64,000 nucleotides of DNA from Solenopsis invicta (Eukaryota; Arthropoda; Insecta; Hymenoptera; Formicidae), in assembly GCF_016802725.1 (NCBI RefSeq), contig NC_052673.1, positions 4,512,037-4,576,036 of the forward strand. The letters are read 5' to 3'. Of the stretch, positions 45,548 to 56,609 are shown one piece after another. Numbering within the stretch: the stretch's first letter is position 1; each line of letters begins with the position of its first letter. Both the position numbers and the translations under genes were made by a program. The notes under the pieces were generated by a model that was not told where the DNA came from, did no database searches, and saw nothing but the letters and a program-made list of their open reading frames with translations.

Positions 45548-46507
45548 TTATTTCTTGTCAAAAGATGATTCCTGAAGAATGAACGTTTCGGCTTGTAGTG
45601 GTGAATATGTGTCTGAGTTACTTCTCACGTTTTTCGTAATGATCTTCACAGATTGTATCAGATGGTTGACATCATTAATTTGACTTTCATATCCAAACAG
45701 TTTTACGAATACGCCGTATACTTCTGAAGTAGCTGAGACACTATTACAGTGTAACATATTCGCTAGCAGTGATGCTGCTACAGAACGCATATGTTTTTGG
45801 TTCTTTCCATCTGGATAGCATTTTTTGATCTTTCGTATAACCATCTTAATAAAATGTAAAGCACGTACGTGAATAATAGTTACCTTTTCTTTCATTAGTA
45901 TTGCCTCTTCGTATTTTTGATACATGTGCTGGATGTAATTTGACAAAGTCATGCCATTGAAGGCTTTACAGGCGGATTGTACTAGTGCAAGACTGAAATC
46001 TGTTTCAATCTTTTGTATTTTCTTTGTTAGTTTTTTTAAGCTGTCATTAAAAACATCCAGAAAATGTTTTATTGCCGTAATATCGTGCTTCGATGATATG
46101 AATTCTGCAATAGGCAAAGGTCGAACGTTTGTATTTCCTGCCAAGAGTAGCACGTAATAATAAATTGTTGTTGCAGCACTAAGAAGTTGAGGTTGTGCAA
46201 CAATTGAACCAGTTGCATCCAGATGTAAATGTCTCAAATTATTAGAAACTAGGTATCTAATTTGTCTCTCGCTGAACAGGATTACTGACAGTGGTATTAA
46301 AGAAAATTCTTGAATGTAACCTTGTACTTCTTCACCTTGAACCTGCTCTTGTTGTTCATCAAATAATTTTATCATAAATTTTACAAAATCTTCGTCGAGA
46401 TCGTGTGTTGCCCGATTTTTACTCGATATTTTATGTAAAATTTTCAAGTTCGGAGTCTTGTTTAAATTACCTGCTCGTAATATTGTTTTGTCAGTCTTGG
46501 CAAGCAT
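45548..46507 (-). pseudogene. Mutator-like transposase core (NOF/Phantom type)
   Basis: 319 codons. LRHLHLDATGSIV carries the likely first catalytic Asp (residue 97), followed by LLSAATTIYYYVLLLAG, LPIAEFISSKHD and IETDFSLALVQSACKAFN with the likely second Asp (170). The third acidic residue is in the following frame (PVENYF). A frame change near 45525-45548 separates the two. The same LDATG and ETDFS layout defines the animal NOF/Phantom group, a Mutator branch known from Drosophila FB-NOF; assignment is from motif recognition. Confidence 0.75.
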
Positions 46508-46766
46508 TTTTAATTTTACTATTATTGCCGATTGTTTCTAAATCATCGACTAACGCTTTCCCTTCTTTGCCACGAATGTTGCAACGATGTCGTTCTTCCC
46601 TACGGAAAACTTGGCCACTGACATATACAATTTTGTCAGTATAAGGAACGGGAATATGATCCGTGACAAAAAATTTAAATTTTACGCAGGTTGAGTGTTT
46701 ACACTGCCCTGCAGCTTGAAAGAAAAATGAACTTTTCTTTAATTGATCTCTGCATTTATGCCACAA
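46491..46766 (-). pseudogene. N-terminal cysteine-rich part of the same transposase
   Basis: Overlaps the core frame in another phase: CRDQLKKSSFFFQAAGQCKH then STCVKFKFFV, comparable to the CTISFKKHNVH...CKECN region at 10142 of the first Mutator gene. Probably a zinc-binding DNA-recognition region. A frameshift near 46500 separates it from the DDE core. Confidence 0.5.
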
Positions 46767-46799
46767 GATGACTAAGACGCAGAGAGTATATTTTTTTTA

Positions 46800-47220
46800 A
46801 TTCCGCGTTAAATGCATCTACCCAACCTTTCGTAAAGGTTTACCTCCGCCAACCAAAAATTCTTCCCAATAATGTTTGGGAAGAATAATGGAACTTCCAT
46901 TGTCTTTCGAGTCTTTGCTCTGCGAAGAATCTGATAACGAAAAGTTATGCTCAGTAATATTGCAAGAAAACAGCTTTAGAAGCGTCGTTTCTTTTAGTAA
47001 ATTGTTATATGGAGAATCATGTTCTGTAACAGCATTTTTATCCTCATTTAAATCTGAGACAATCGATTCCTGCGTTTGTTTATCGGTTATAAATGAATAA
47101 ATATTTTGAAAAATGTAATTACAATGGGTCCTAAATAAATTATAACATTTTTTTGGTACTTTTCGATTGTACGATTATCTACATTGCATAAAATAATACG
47201 GCAAATATCTATCCATATAC
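46800..47220. other. Mutator element interior, 5' of the transposase
   Basis: AT-rich. Could hold an earlier exon or the promoter of the minus-strand transposase; the plus-strand frame at 46876 has no recognisable features. Confidence 0.35.
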
Positions 47221-47284
47221 ATTTAGTGGATTAACAACAAAGTAAGAAAAGGCTCTGAAGAATGTAAATATAAATACAAGGTTG

Positions 47285-47850
47285 CCTATAGAGCCGACAA
47301 TGGGTGTTGGTGTGTAAATATGTATTTAATAATTAATTACAGTAATAGACGTTTCGATCCAAAACGTTAGGATCATCTTCAGTAAAGACACGAGTAAATT
47401 GCGATAATTAACATAGAGCTTATCCAGGATCAATGCCAAGTTGAGGGGACGTGTATGGTCCGAGTCGTTACATAAATTTTGACCGTCATAACGGAAACGA
47501 ATGAATCTGAGTGAACGGGCAACGATTGGCTGCATCTGAACAGAGCGGGGTCCGAGCCGTTACATAAATTTTTAAGTTTTTGACCGTCATACTAGTCAGA
47601 GAAAAACGCAAGTTGATTAACAATAGTAAAAATAAAGAAATTAGCGAACAAAATATAATGAGTCTTACACGGATACGGATGATAAGTGAAAACAATCAAC
47701 GACTGACAGCGTCTGAACAGCGCGAGTAATCTCAAAACACTGAACGGTAAAGCGTGACTAACACATGTATAAACGTTGAGAAAATATTGAGAGATGGAAA
47801 CATCAGAAGTCAGCAAATAGATCACTGTACAGGGAGTCTAAGAAATTAGG
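47285..47850 (-). repeat. Inverted terminal copy of the Penelope 3' end
   Basis: Complement of 49330-49910 from CCAACACCC through GATCCTGGAT, CCCCGCTCTGTTCA and GTAATCTCAAAACAC back to the last coding codons (TCTAAGAAATTAG). Diverged by scattered substitutions. Confidence 0.85.
47338..47390 (-). ncRNA. Hammerhead-ribozyme-like motif in the Penelope terminal repeat
   Basis: On the minus strand CTGAAGA (47376-47382), a stem GATCC/GGATC with a 9-nt loop, then GAAA (47352-47355) and CGTC. This resembles the CUGANGA and GAAA boxes of hammerhead ribozymes reported in Penelope-like elements. One extra U sits between CUGAAGA and the stem, and stems I and III are unclear, so cleavage activity is doubtful. 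The mirrored copy near 49800 has AAAA in place of GAAA. Confidence 0.4.
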
Positions 47851-47869
47851 CAGGACATCATTACAGATG

Positions 47870-48535
47870 CATTACATTATAAATTAAATTGTTCTAATCC
47901 AACGTTACCACGCGCATACGGCCTAACAAAATTTCACAAACCGGGAAATCCTTTACGCATCACTATTTCTTCCATTGATAGTCCGCTTCACAATTTGGCT
48001 GCATATCTCCACGAGATTATTCAAGCTTCTTTACCTCCACCCGACAGCGCTGTTAGGAATAATTTTCAATTAGTCAACAATATTTCTAATCTGGTGATCA
48101 CAAAAGACTCTCTAGTCTGTTCTCTTTGGACGTGCGTAGTCTCATTTTTCACAAACGTGCCTTTGGAACTCGTTATCAATAGCTTAGAACAGCATTTATT
48201 CAGACGGGTACCTCACTTACAAAATCCGAGTTTATCAACGGCATTAGACTGGTCTTAGATTCTACTTTATTTACTTTCAATGGCAAATTTTATAGACAAA
48301 CATTTGGTGTGCCCATGGGTTCCCCCTTATCACCTATTGTGACTGACCTGGTCCTACAAGATCTCAAGTCACATTGTCTTGGTTCCCTCACCATCGCTCC
48401 AGATTTTTACTTCCGATATGTGGATGACGTGGTACTCTCCACTTATATGTCAGGGATAGATGCACTATTGAATACGTTTAATGCGTATCATCCTAGACTC
48501 AAATTTACTGTTGAGGTGGTAGAGAACAAATAAAT
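47870..48535 (+). pseudogene. Penelope reverse transcriptase, frameshifted
   Basis: Begins in the N-terminal fingers (RAYGLTKFHKPGNPL in the frame before 47990), continues LHEIIQASLPPPDSAVRNNF, and SFFTNVPLELVINSLE where the first catalytic Asp motif is damaged (SLWTCVVS instead of SLDVVS). A frameshift near 48258 leads to GKFYRQTFGVPMGSPLSPIV and FYFRYVDDVVLSTYM with an intact YVDD box near 48415. A stop follows at 48533 and the frame changes again. Not functional. Confidence 0.8.
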
Positions 48536-48539
48536 TTTT

Positions 48540-49372
48540 TAGATGTTACCTTGATCAAAAAACATAATTCCTTAATCCATGATTGGTATCAAAAACCGAT
48601 GTTTTTATTCAGATACCTGAATTTCCATTTATGTCATCTTTTGTGCCAAAAAATAGGCACAATTTTTAACTTGATTGACAGAGTTCTCACCCTCTCGCAC
48701 TCTGTTTTTCAACAAAAAAATTTTGATAAGATCATTAACATACTTCTGATGAATGGATATCCTCTGGATATCATTTTTAACAATATTAAAAAGAGATTAC
48801 GCTCGAAGTTCTATCAGCTTAATTTAACAGACAACAGTAACGACACAGAGCGGGACGCGAGTCGAGAGGCCCCTCTTTTCTTTACCATTCCGTATGTTAA
48901 CGTCATCTCTGATAAATTTAAAACGGCTTTGATAAATTTAAAACGTCTCTTCAAACACGATCCTAACGTCCACATAGCCTACATGAGCCTCAACAAACTA
49001 AATAAATTTATCAAAGTATAAAAGGACCAGCTCATGTCCGGCTCCTAGTCTAGTGTCGTTTATAAAATTAACTGTATGGACTGCGATGCCTCATACGTTG
49101 GGCAGACAGGCAGGTTTTTAAACACTAGAGTCTTGGAACATAAGAACCACATCACTAGAAATCCGTCTCAGACCTTGGTCATTACGGACCACAGAATCAA
49201 TTTGTTACACGATTTTGATTGGAATAATGTGGAAATCCTTCACAGGAAAAAGATACTGAATAAGAAATTGACATCTGAAATGATTTTCATACGAAAACAA
49301 AAGCAGACACTAAACTTACAAGCAGATACTAATTTCTTAGACAGTGACCTTATACAGTGGTCTGTTTGCTGA
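48540..49372 (+). pseudogene. Penelope RT C-terminus and GIY-YIG endonuclease
   Basis: The RT-endonuclease linker (48551-49021) ends VHIAYMSLNKLNKFIKV. After a stop, YKINCMDCDASYVGQTGRFL starts the endonuclease with the Tyr/Gly motif, RVLEHKNHI supplies Arg and His, and LTSEMIFIRKQKQTLNLQAD the catalytic Glu region. Typical single-strand-nicking endonuclease used for target-primed insertion. Broken by a stop near 49020. Confidence 0.75.
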
Positions 49373-49922
49373 CTCCTGATGTTTCCATCTTTCAATATTC
49401 TTTCGACGATTATACATGTATTAGTCACGCTTTACCATTCAGTGTTTTGAGATTACTCGCGCTGTTCAGACGCTGTCAGTCGTTGATTGTTTTCACTTAT
49501 CATCCGTATCCGTGTAAGACTCATTATATTTTGTTCGCTAATTTCTTTATTTTTACTATTGTTAATCAATTTGCGTTTTTCCCTGACTAGTATGACGGTT
49601 AAAAACTTAAAAATTTATGTAACGGCTTGGACCCCGCTCTGTTCAGGCGCAGCTAATTGTTGCCCGTTCACTCAGATTCATTCATTTCCGTTATGACGGT
49701 GAAAATTTATGTAACGATTCTGACCATACACGTCCCCACAATTTGGCATTGATCCTGGATGAGCTCTATGTTAATTATCGCAATTTACTCGTGTCTTTAC
49801 TGAAGATGATCCTAATGTCGGATCAAAACGTCTATTATTGTAATTAATTATTGAATACATATTTACACACCAACACCCAGTGTCGACTCTACAGGCAACC
49901 TTGTATTTATATTTAGTGGATT

Positions 49923-50338
49923 GATTTTGCAAACGCTCTATAAAATTACAAATATTGTCATCATATTTCTTATATATTTGACAAATAGCAATGCAAATTG
50001 TATCAACGTATATCATTGAAATATACGTTTTCATTGTTACTCTACAACTTTGCTTATCTTTATAAATAAAATACAAAAAAAATAATAAAATAGATTATTA
50101 AGATAGACAACACAAGAAAAGTAATAAAATAGATTATAAAAATAGAATATATTTTAATTAAAAAGTGAACTAAAGCGAATACTGCAATTAGTGTAGAAAA
50201 GTATAAAACATTTCGCAAATGACAAAGGAAAAGAAAAAAATAGAATAATAATTTCGCAGAGCCGCAAAATATAATGCAATATATGCTAATTATTTCGCTC
50301 AGAGAATAGCTCTCTCGCCAGAAGGAGGCAATTGTAGG
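49923..50338. other. Mutator element interior right of the Penelope insert
   Basis: AT-rich. On the minus strand a short frame reads IYVDTICIAICQIYKKYDDN and could be an N-terminal piece of the transposase, but this is weak. Confidence 0.3.
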
Positions 50339-51359
50339 GTACACGTACGCACGTGGGCATACGTAATTACCTCCGGATTTTACATTCGATTTTCGGAAAA
50401 CGACATGAGTACAACCCGTAAAGGCATTGCAAGATGTATTGCAAATTCCGTCTCAAATAATAGAACAGAAACAAGGATAACGAAATGTCGACACATGATC
50501 TTATCAAATACCAAATCACATTTAATAAAATCTGAAAAATTTAATTCGGAATATTTGAAAAGATCAGAGAGCACTCCGTTTCACTTTAAAGACACATATG
50601 AATTTGCAGCATCCCTGAACCTTATAATTTCGAGTGATAAACGAAAAATTCCAAAAAAAGAGACAATAGAGAAAATAAGAAAAAGATTTTTAAATTAAAT
50701 AAAACAAATTTTAAAGAAAAAAAGAACAAAAAAATACAAAACTTTAGAAACAAAAAAAATTTTTTAAATATTTTAACTGTAGTCCGCCACGTCCTCGTCG
50801 TGGTTCTGGATACAACCAAGAGCGGACAAAAAACAATTAAATTACTTATGCGTACAACTGGACTACTCAGATATTTGCGAACGTTACCTAATTTTTTAAC
50901 AAACAATTGAAACCGTCCCCAGATTGTCGTCATCGTGCCGTACTCACTTTATAAAGTACTTGCAATTTCTTTCGATTTTCTACGGGTATGCGTTCGTCTT
51001 TGGCTGCTACATAAGTAAATTGCAATATAATTTTTTAAATAAACAATGAGGGCCGTCATCGCTTTGGTCGCTATTCCGTCGTTTTATGCTCACTCAAAAA
51101 TGTGTCTGTGTTTTTTTCGACTTTCTACGGGTATGCGTTTATCTTTGGTATTTACTATTATCATATCAGACTGTTAAATAATTAGTTTATTTTATTTTAT
51201 GAATAATGATTTGTCTTTGAAATAATGCCGTATCTGTTGTTACTTTGAGCGCAGCATTAGCTAACAATTAATTTTTTGTAATTCTAATCACTTTTTATTT
51301 ACGGGGCCCCTATTCGTCCCTGGCTGGCTGCTAGGTCTGGTTGCCAGCTTCACGCTCAT
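50339..51359. repeat. Right terminal inverted repeat, about 1 kb
   Basis: Complement of 43389-44441. It includes an inverted copy of the last ~97 codons of the protease (50405-50698, STTRKGIARCIANSVSN...), plus a T-rich stretch. It ends TTCACGCTCAT at 51359 next to the 9-bp duplication. Confidence 0.85.
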
Positions 51360-51368
51360 CTTTTTCGT

Positions 51369-51991
51369 GCGTTCACTGTAACTTAAAGCAGTGCTCGGAA
51401 TTAGTGGCACATTTCGAGCCGATTTCCGATGCGACGCCTACTGTCTCCCTTCGAGCCCCTCACTCCGCTAGCGGGCTTACAGCCGACCTGCCGGCCGCGC
51501 GTCAAATGTTGTGGCTCAGGAGCGTAGAGCGTCACTTGTAAAAGAAATAGCCTAGACCCTAGGCTTTGTTTAAAGTCCGTTTGCGGACTTGTAAAAGAAA
51601 TAGTCTAGGCCCTAGTTTTCGTTTAAAATCCGTTTGCGAACTATCGTGTCTTGGCGTTAACTATTGTTTCGCGTTGTATATCAAACCCGGTGACGCGACC
51701 GTCTGCCCCTTAACTTTGTGATTTAGCGCAAACTTGGATATCGGTACTTTCGTCGCTCTCGCGCGCGTTTTGCGTATAATTTCTTGCCCTTCTTTGATCG
51801 CGTATTTTGCCGTAGCTCTCCGGCGTAAGAAAAATACATGACAAAATTTGACGCTCAACGTGGGGCGCGCCAGTAAAAATTTTTTTTTCCGACTTTTGCG
51901 AGACACGGGAATAACAATTAAAAAATTTTTTTTGCGTGTGTTATATGAGGAATTTTGGGCTAACGAAAAATTTTATATTGAATGATAGTCT
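51369..51991. other. GC-rich flank with a 53-bp tandem duplication
   Basis: The unit ACTTGTAAAAGAAATAG, CTAG, CCCTAG, GTTTAAA and TCCGTTTGCG is present twice (starts near 51534 and 51587). No gene recognised; composition resembles the GC-rich DNA at 42.3-43.4 kb, which was contiguous with it before the Mutator insertion. Confidence 0.5.
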
Positions 51992-51993
51992 TA

Positions 51994-53308
51994 CAGGGTT
52001 TGTCCGGAAAGTAATAGGACTGATTTTCTTCCGCCGCGACTGTACTTTGGAGCGTGTACGCGCCGACTGGATTCGGTAGAGGGCGTTCCTAGCTAACGAA
52101 CGAGCGGCTGGTCGGTTGTCTCCGAGCACCTGGAGAGTCAGGACAGGCATTTTCGCGCGACGTGTTTCTGTGAGTAGTGCAAGCCGAAAATGCAGCGTTC
52201 GTTAGAGCAGAGGTACGCGATTAAATTCTGTGTGAAACTCGGTAAATCTGCGACAGAGACGTTTGATATGATCAAGCAGGCTTACCCAGATGTTGCTTTA
52301 GCAAGAAGTGGTGTGTTTCGGTGGCACCAGGCCTTTTTGGAGGGCCGGGAAGAGGTCGCCGATGAAGACCGTGCTGGAAGACCTTCGACTTCGACAAACA
52401 CCGACAATGTGACTCGTGTGCGCAAAGTTTTGAACTCAGACCGTCGACTAAGTATTCGTTTAATTGCCCAGATGTTAAATTTACCAAAATCTGTGGTTCA
52501 TGACATTGTGACGGTGCATTTGAACATGCGCAAGGTGTGCGCGAAGATGGTCCCAAAAGTGCTCACTGACGACCAGAAATTGCGGCGAGTGGAAGTGTGC
52601 CAAGAAAATTTGAACATGTGTGAAAGTGACCCTCAATTTTTGAATAACGTAATCACAGGTGACGAGTCCTGGATCTTCGAGTATGATCCCGAGACAAAGA
52701 GGCAATCTTCCGAGTGGCACACGCCGGCGTCTCCTCGCCCAAAAAAGGGAAGAATGAGCAAATCGAAAGTGAAAACGATGCTCATTGTCTTTTTTGACAT
52801 CAAAGGCATCGTCCACCATGAATTTGTTCCTCCTGGACAAACCGTCAACGCCAAGTTTTACGTGGAAGTGCTCAAGAGACTCAAACGAAGGGTCAATCGG
52901 GTCCGACAAGACATCGCAGCCGACTGGAAGTTGCACCACGACAACGCCCCGGCTCACACCGCCTTTCTTGTGAACAGCTACCTGACCAAGGCCGGCATCC
53001 CAACGCTTCCGCAGCCGCCCTACAGATGTGGCCCCCCCCCCAGACTTTTTTTTGTTTCCTCGCCTGAAAAGGCCGATGAAAGGCAAGCATTTTGAGACGG
53101 CAGAGGGGATACAAGCAGCATGCACCGCGGCTCTCAAGGCTATTCCGGAGAATGCCTACCGTGACGCCTTCAATGCTTGGAAATCGCGCTGGCAGCGCTG
53201 CATCGACGCAGAAGGAGCCTATTTTGAAAGTTTTTAAAGAATTGTAACAATTGGCTCAATAAATTTTTTTAAATCGACTCAGTCCTATTACTTTCCGGAC
53301 AAACCCTG
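51994..53308 (+). mobile_element. mariner element with CAGGGTTTGTCCGG termini
   Basis: 1,315 bp. TIRs CAGGGTTTGTCCGGAAAGTA and complement (about 30 bp), flanked by TA at 51992-51993 and 53309-53310. It encodes a mariner transposase with a late frame lesion. Confidence 0.92.
52190..53237 (+). pseudogene. mariner transposase (DD34D-type), broken near the third Asp
   Basis: Starts MQRSLEQRYAIKFCVKLGKS; paired HTH region with ARSGVFRWHQAFLEGRE and LSIRLIAQMLNLPKSV; KMVPKVLT corresponds to the mariner WVPHEL box. First Asp158 in NVITGDESWIFEYD, second Asp251 in LHHDNAPAHTAF. The YSPDLAPPDFFLF segment is damaged: after PQPPY a small deletion plus a C10 run (53029-53038) shifts the frame. The correct C-terminus (PPDFFLFPRLKRPMKGKHFE...) continues in another frame from about 53035 to 53237. 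The rest of the enzyme is preserved, so the copy is young. Confidence 0.9.
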
Positions 53309-53310
53309 TA

Positions 53311-53542
53311 TTAGCTACTTTAATTGTCTTGCATATCCGCTTAGCAACAATAACGCCACAAGCGCTTGTTGTATTGGAAATACAAGATTGCGGAATTTGC
53401 CAATTGTGCAAGCAACGTAAGCATCGTACGATTGATACAAGCATAACCTAATGTCCCACCATATCGGAAATATCAAAACTATAAGTTAGGCTGCCTAATT
53501 ATGGGCAGCGGGAAATTCATAACGTAAAGTACGAGCGGCACG
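53311..53542. other. Spacer between two elements
   Basis: No gene or repeat recognised. Confidence 0.4.
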
Positions 53543-53720
53543 TACAGGGTGTTGCAGATACATTTAGAACGCACAAATGGTTGCATACAGCAGGAACCAA
53601 GGGCAGGCAGGATCAATAGATAACGACAGCATATACTCGTACATATACTGGCATTATCGTTACTGATCGAGTGGATTGCGCGCATTTTTATCAATTTATG
53701 AATTAAATATGACGGACTTG

Positions 53721-53865
53721 GGCCAGTATTCATAGTCAATTCTTATTTCAAGATTATCTTAAGTAACGTCTTAAGATGCTAATACGGCTCTCTAATTAGT
53801 TGATGACATCTTAAAATGATACTTAAGACGATTTTAAATATAAAAATCGACTATGAATACCGGTC
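53721..53865. mobile_element. Short MITE in the left arm
   Basis: Termini GGCCAGTATTCATAGTC and GACTATGAATACCGGTC, flanked by TTG (53718-53720 and 53866-53868). Same family as 27481-30448. Confidence 0.75.
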
Positions 53866-54249
53866 TTGGATCTTTGCAATTATTATAAGAGGAAACGAAA
53901 CAATAATCAAAGATGAAAAATTAAATTTTAAAATGTTATCTCGTTAAAAGAAACAAACATGAAATAAACAATAAAACTTTTCTCTTATCCTCTTTACTTT
54001 TCGTGCTTGTTAGCGTTATTAATTTTGATAGACTTGTTAGATTGCAAAAATTGTTAGCAAAATTAATTTGGTATTCAGGTCCTAATTTTGAAAGTTTGGA
54101 ATCTTTTACGAATATTGATCACTAACGATAATTATAATTGATACATTTATTTCGAAGATGCGAAAAATGTTAAGTGCATAAGGAAATATTTTAATCAAAA
54201 ACTTTTTTTAAATTTATATGCAAACTATTTATTGAAAACTATATAATTT

Positions 54250-55463
54250 TTATAACAAGTGTTTAAAATAGCCTTCCGATTCCTCCATACATAATTCGAC
54301 TCTTCTCATAAAACTTTGTCGCACATTACTCAGCATCGCTAGTGTAATATTATGACTAGCTGCTTCAATTTTTTCCATTAAATCTTCACGAGTGGCTGGT
54401 AATGTTTGATACACCTGATCTCGTATATACCCCCACACAAAAAAATCCATGGGTGTGAAATCAGGTGATCGCGGTGGCCACTGGTGAAGATTGCTATGTA
54501 TCCCTATCCATCGGTTTGAATATCTATCATTAAAACTCCCCGTGTACGAAGTGCCGTATGAGCTGGATGGCCGTCTTGTTAAAAAATAATTTTGTTTTGG
54601 GGTATATGTAATTGAACATTGTTTAACAAATTTGGCAGTTTCTTTTAAAAATTCTGTATATACTTCCGCCATAATATTAGTATTTTCTGGAAAGAAATAT
54701 GGCCCGATAATGGTATTATCTAAAATCCCCATCCAAACGTTTACACTATAGTGCCTTTGTATATGTGTTTCTTTGCGACAATGGGGATTTTTCTCTGCGT
54801 AGTGGTGTTCATTATGTCGATTGATATGTCCATCGCTTCGAAACGTATACTCATCGGATCATAAGATTTTTCTCAAAAAATTATCGTTTGCAATATTGTC
54901 AATTTCAATCTACACAATAAAAGTATGTAATAATGTATTAGAATTTGTTACATTTTTAAATATAACTATTTTTTGAAATTATACAAATTATTAATTTTCT
55001 ATTTATTACATACGTAAATGTTTAAACTTACTTGGCCTGATATCCAATCACAAAATCTGTCTCGACGAGGTAGATCTTGTGGAAACAATTTCTGGTTAGT
55101 ATGTCTCTTAAATGGATGCCATCCTAGATTTTTTTTTATAACTCTGTGCACCTTGATGTGGTGCATATTTAAATTGCGCCCAACACATCGATTACTGATA
55201 TGCGGATTTGCTGACACAGCCTCTCTTATTTGCTCAATTTCTGTTTCATCCCGTTGACGCACATTTTGTGGACGCGTTGATGCATGTAGTGTGCCAGATT
55301 CGCAAAGTCGGCAATATAAAATTTCGAATAAAGAATGTGACAGATGCCGTTAATTAGGATATCGATTAGCATATAAAGCTGCTGCTCTTCTTTCGCTTTG
55401 GTGGTATTCACCATAAATAAGCACCATCTTTGCTAACTCTTCGTTAGTATAACGTGGAGGCAT
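54250..55463 (-). pseudogene. Tc1/mariner-like (IS630-type) transposase with intron
   Basis: ATG at 55463 (MPPRYTNEELAKMVLIYGEY), then an HTH region with one stop (near 55353) and VRQRDETEIEQIREAVSANP, HHIKVHRVIKKNLGWHPFKR and FPRRDRF-like LPRRDRFCDWISGQ. A GT-AG intron (54910-55031) follows. The second exon has a stop just before SDEYTFRSDGHINRHN (first Asp), then VNVWMGILDNTIIGPYFF; a frameshift near 54590 breaks the second Asp motif. The tail contains WPPRSPDFTPMDFFVWGYIR with the third acidic residue. Three lesions; not functional. Its last ~110 codons lie in the inverted arm. Confidence 0.75.
54910..55031 (-). other. Intron of the Tc1/mariner-like transposase
   Basis: On the minus strand: donor GTAAGTTTAAAC after WISGQ codons, acceptor TATTGTGTAG before IEIDNIAND. 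122 bp, AT-rich with stops. Confidence 0.65.
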
Positions 55464-56609
55464 TGTTGACTGCACTATTACGCTGTCGCTTTTCTCAACT
55501 TTTGTCTACCCAACAACTTCTCTCTGGTCACAGCTCGATTGTCTTTTGTCAGATTCGCATTTATTTTAACGCGGGAGGAGGCTCCACGTTCTTCTCTTCC
55601 CGCGTTAAAAAAAAATGTGAATAAAAGACAAATCAGCATTTTTTTCATTCTGACATTCTTTCAAAAAACACATAACGTAAAAAGTAACATTAGTAATGCA
55701 ATCAATAATACCGCATCCTCATTACAGTTAAAAAGTTAGCAAATATGTTACTCAATTATGAAAAATGTAATAAAAACGCAAAGAGAACAACAGTTCTATA
55801 CGCTAATCATTATCTTGATAAGGGACAACTGACACATGAACTTTTCGCTATTTTATATAGCCGATCTTGTCAACATAGCATTCTTCACGAATCAACGCGT
55901 TTACGAAACGTTACTTAACGGGAAGAAACGGTCGATCAAGTAAGACTGACGATTTCAACAAATCTGTATATTAATATCAGATGTATTGAACACATTGTAC
56001 AATGTACATCATATCAAGCTAAATAATTATTAAAAAAAATTGGAAACATTTTTTTTCAATTGACACACGACGTAAAAATTGTTTCTCCAAAATTTATTCC
56101 GTTAAGAAAGATTTTGTAATTTTAAACAATGTAAGATTAATATATTATTTTAATAATTTATTATTTTTATATTGTGCAAGTATTTTATAATGCATGCGTG
56201 CAAACGTTTGACAATAAAAAATGTTTACTTAAATAATAAATAGAAAAATAATAATTTCTTACAATTAAACAAAAAAATAGATGATATAAAAAAATGCAAT
56301 TGTATTATTTAATATTTTTATCATAAATTGACATAGATAATTCGAATAATAATTTCTGATAATAATTATGGAGGGACAAAGTGACGATCGTATTAATCGC
56401 CGAACACCTTTATACAGAAGAGACTCTCCTTTGCCTGAAAGAAAAGCATGTTTAGAAGCAATATAATATCAATGTTTGAATGGTGATTGTGGTTAGACAA
56501 TCTAATTGTCGAACCACATTTTTTAATGATAATGTTAATTTTACGGCAAAAGTTAATGCAAAATTTTTAGAAGAAACTTGCTAAATTTGTTGAAGAATGT
56601 TTAATTAAA

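Larger units (their letters stand above)
47233..49910 (+). mobile_element. Penelope-like retroelement nested in the Mutator element
   Basis: Flanked by the 12-bp duplication ATTTAGTGGATT (47221-47232 and 49911-49922). It encodes a reverse transcriptase and a GIY-YIG endonuclease on the plus strand. An inverted partial copy of the 3' end (47285-47850) precedes the coding part and mirrors 49330-49910; such inverted tandem partial copies are usual for Penelope elements. The terminal repeat holds the CTGAAGATGATCC...GGATCGAAACG motif. Confidence 0.85.
43389..51359 (-). mobile_element. Complete Mutator-like (NOF/Phantom-type) element with 9-bp duplication
   Basis: 7,971 bp. Termini ATGAGCGTGAAACTGGCAGC and complement, flanked by the perfect 9-bp repeat CTTTTTCGT (43380-43388 and 51360-51368), as expected for Mutator. 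Inverted arms are about 1 kb. The minus strand encodes a transposase joined to a Ulp1-like protease. A Penelope-like element (47233-49910) is nested in the 5' part. The intact target duplication shows that the element has not moved since insertion. Confidence 0.9.
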
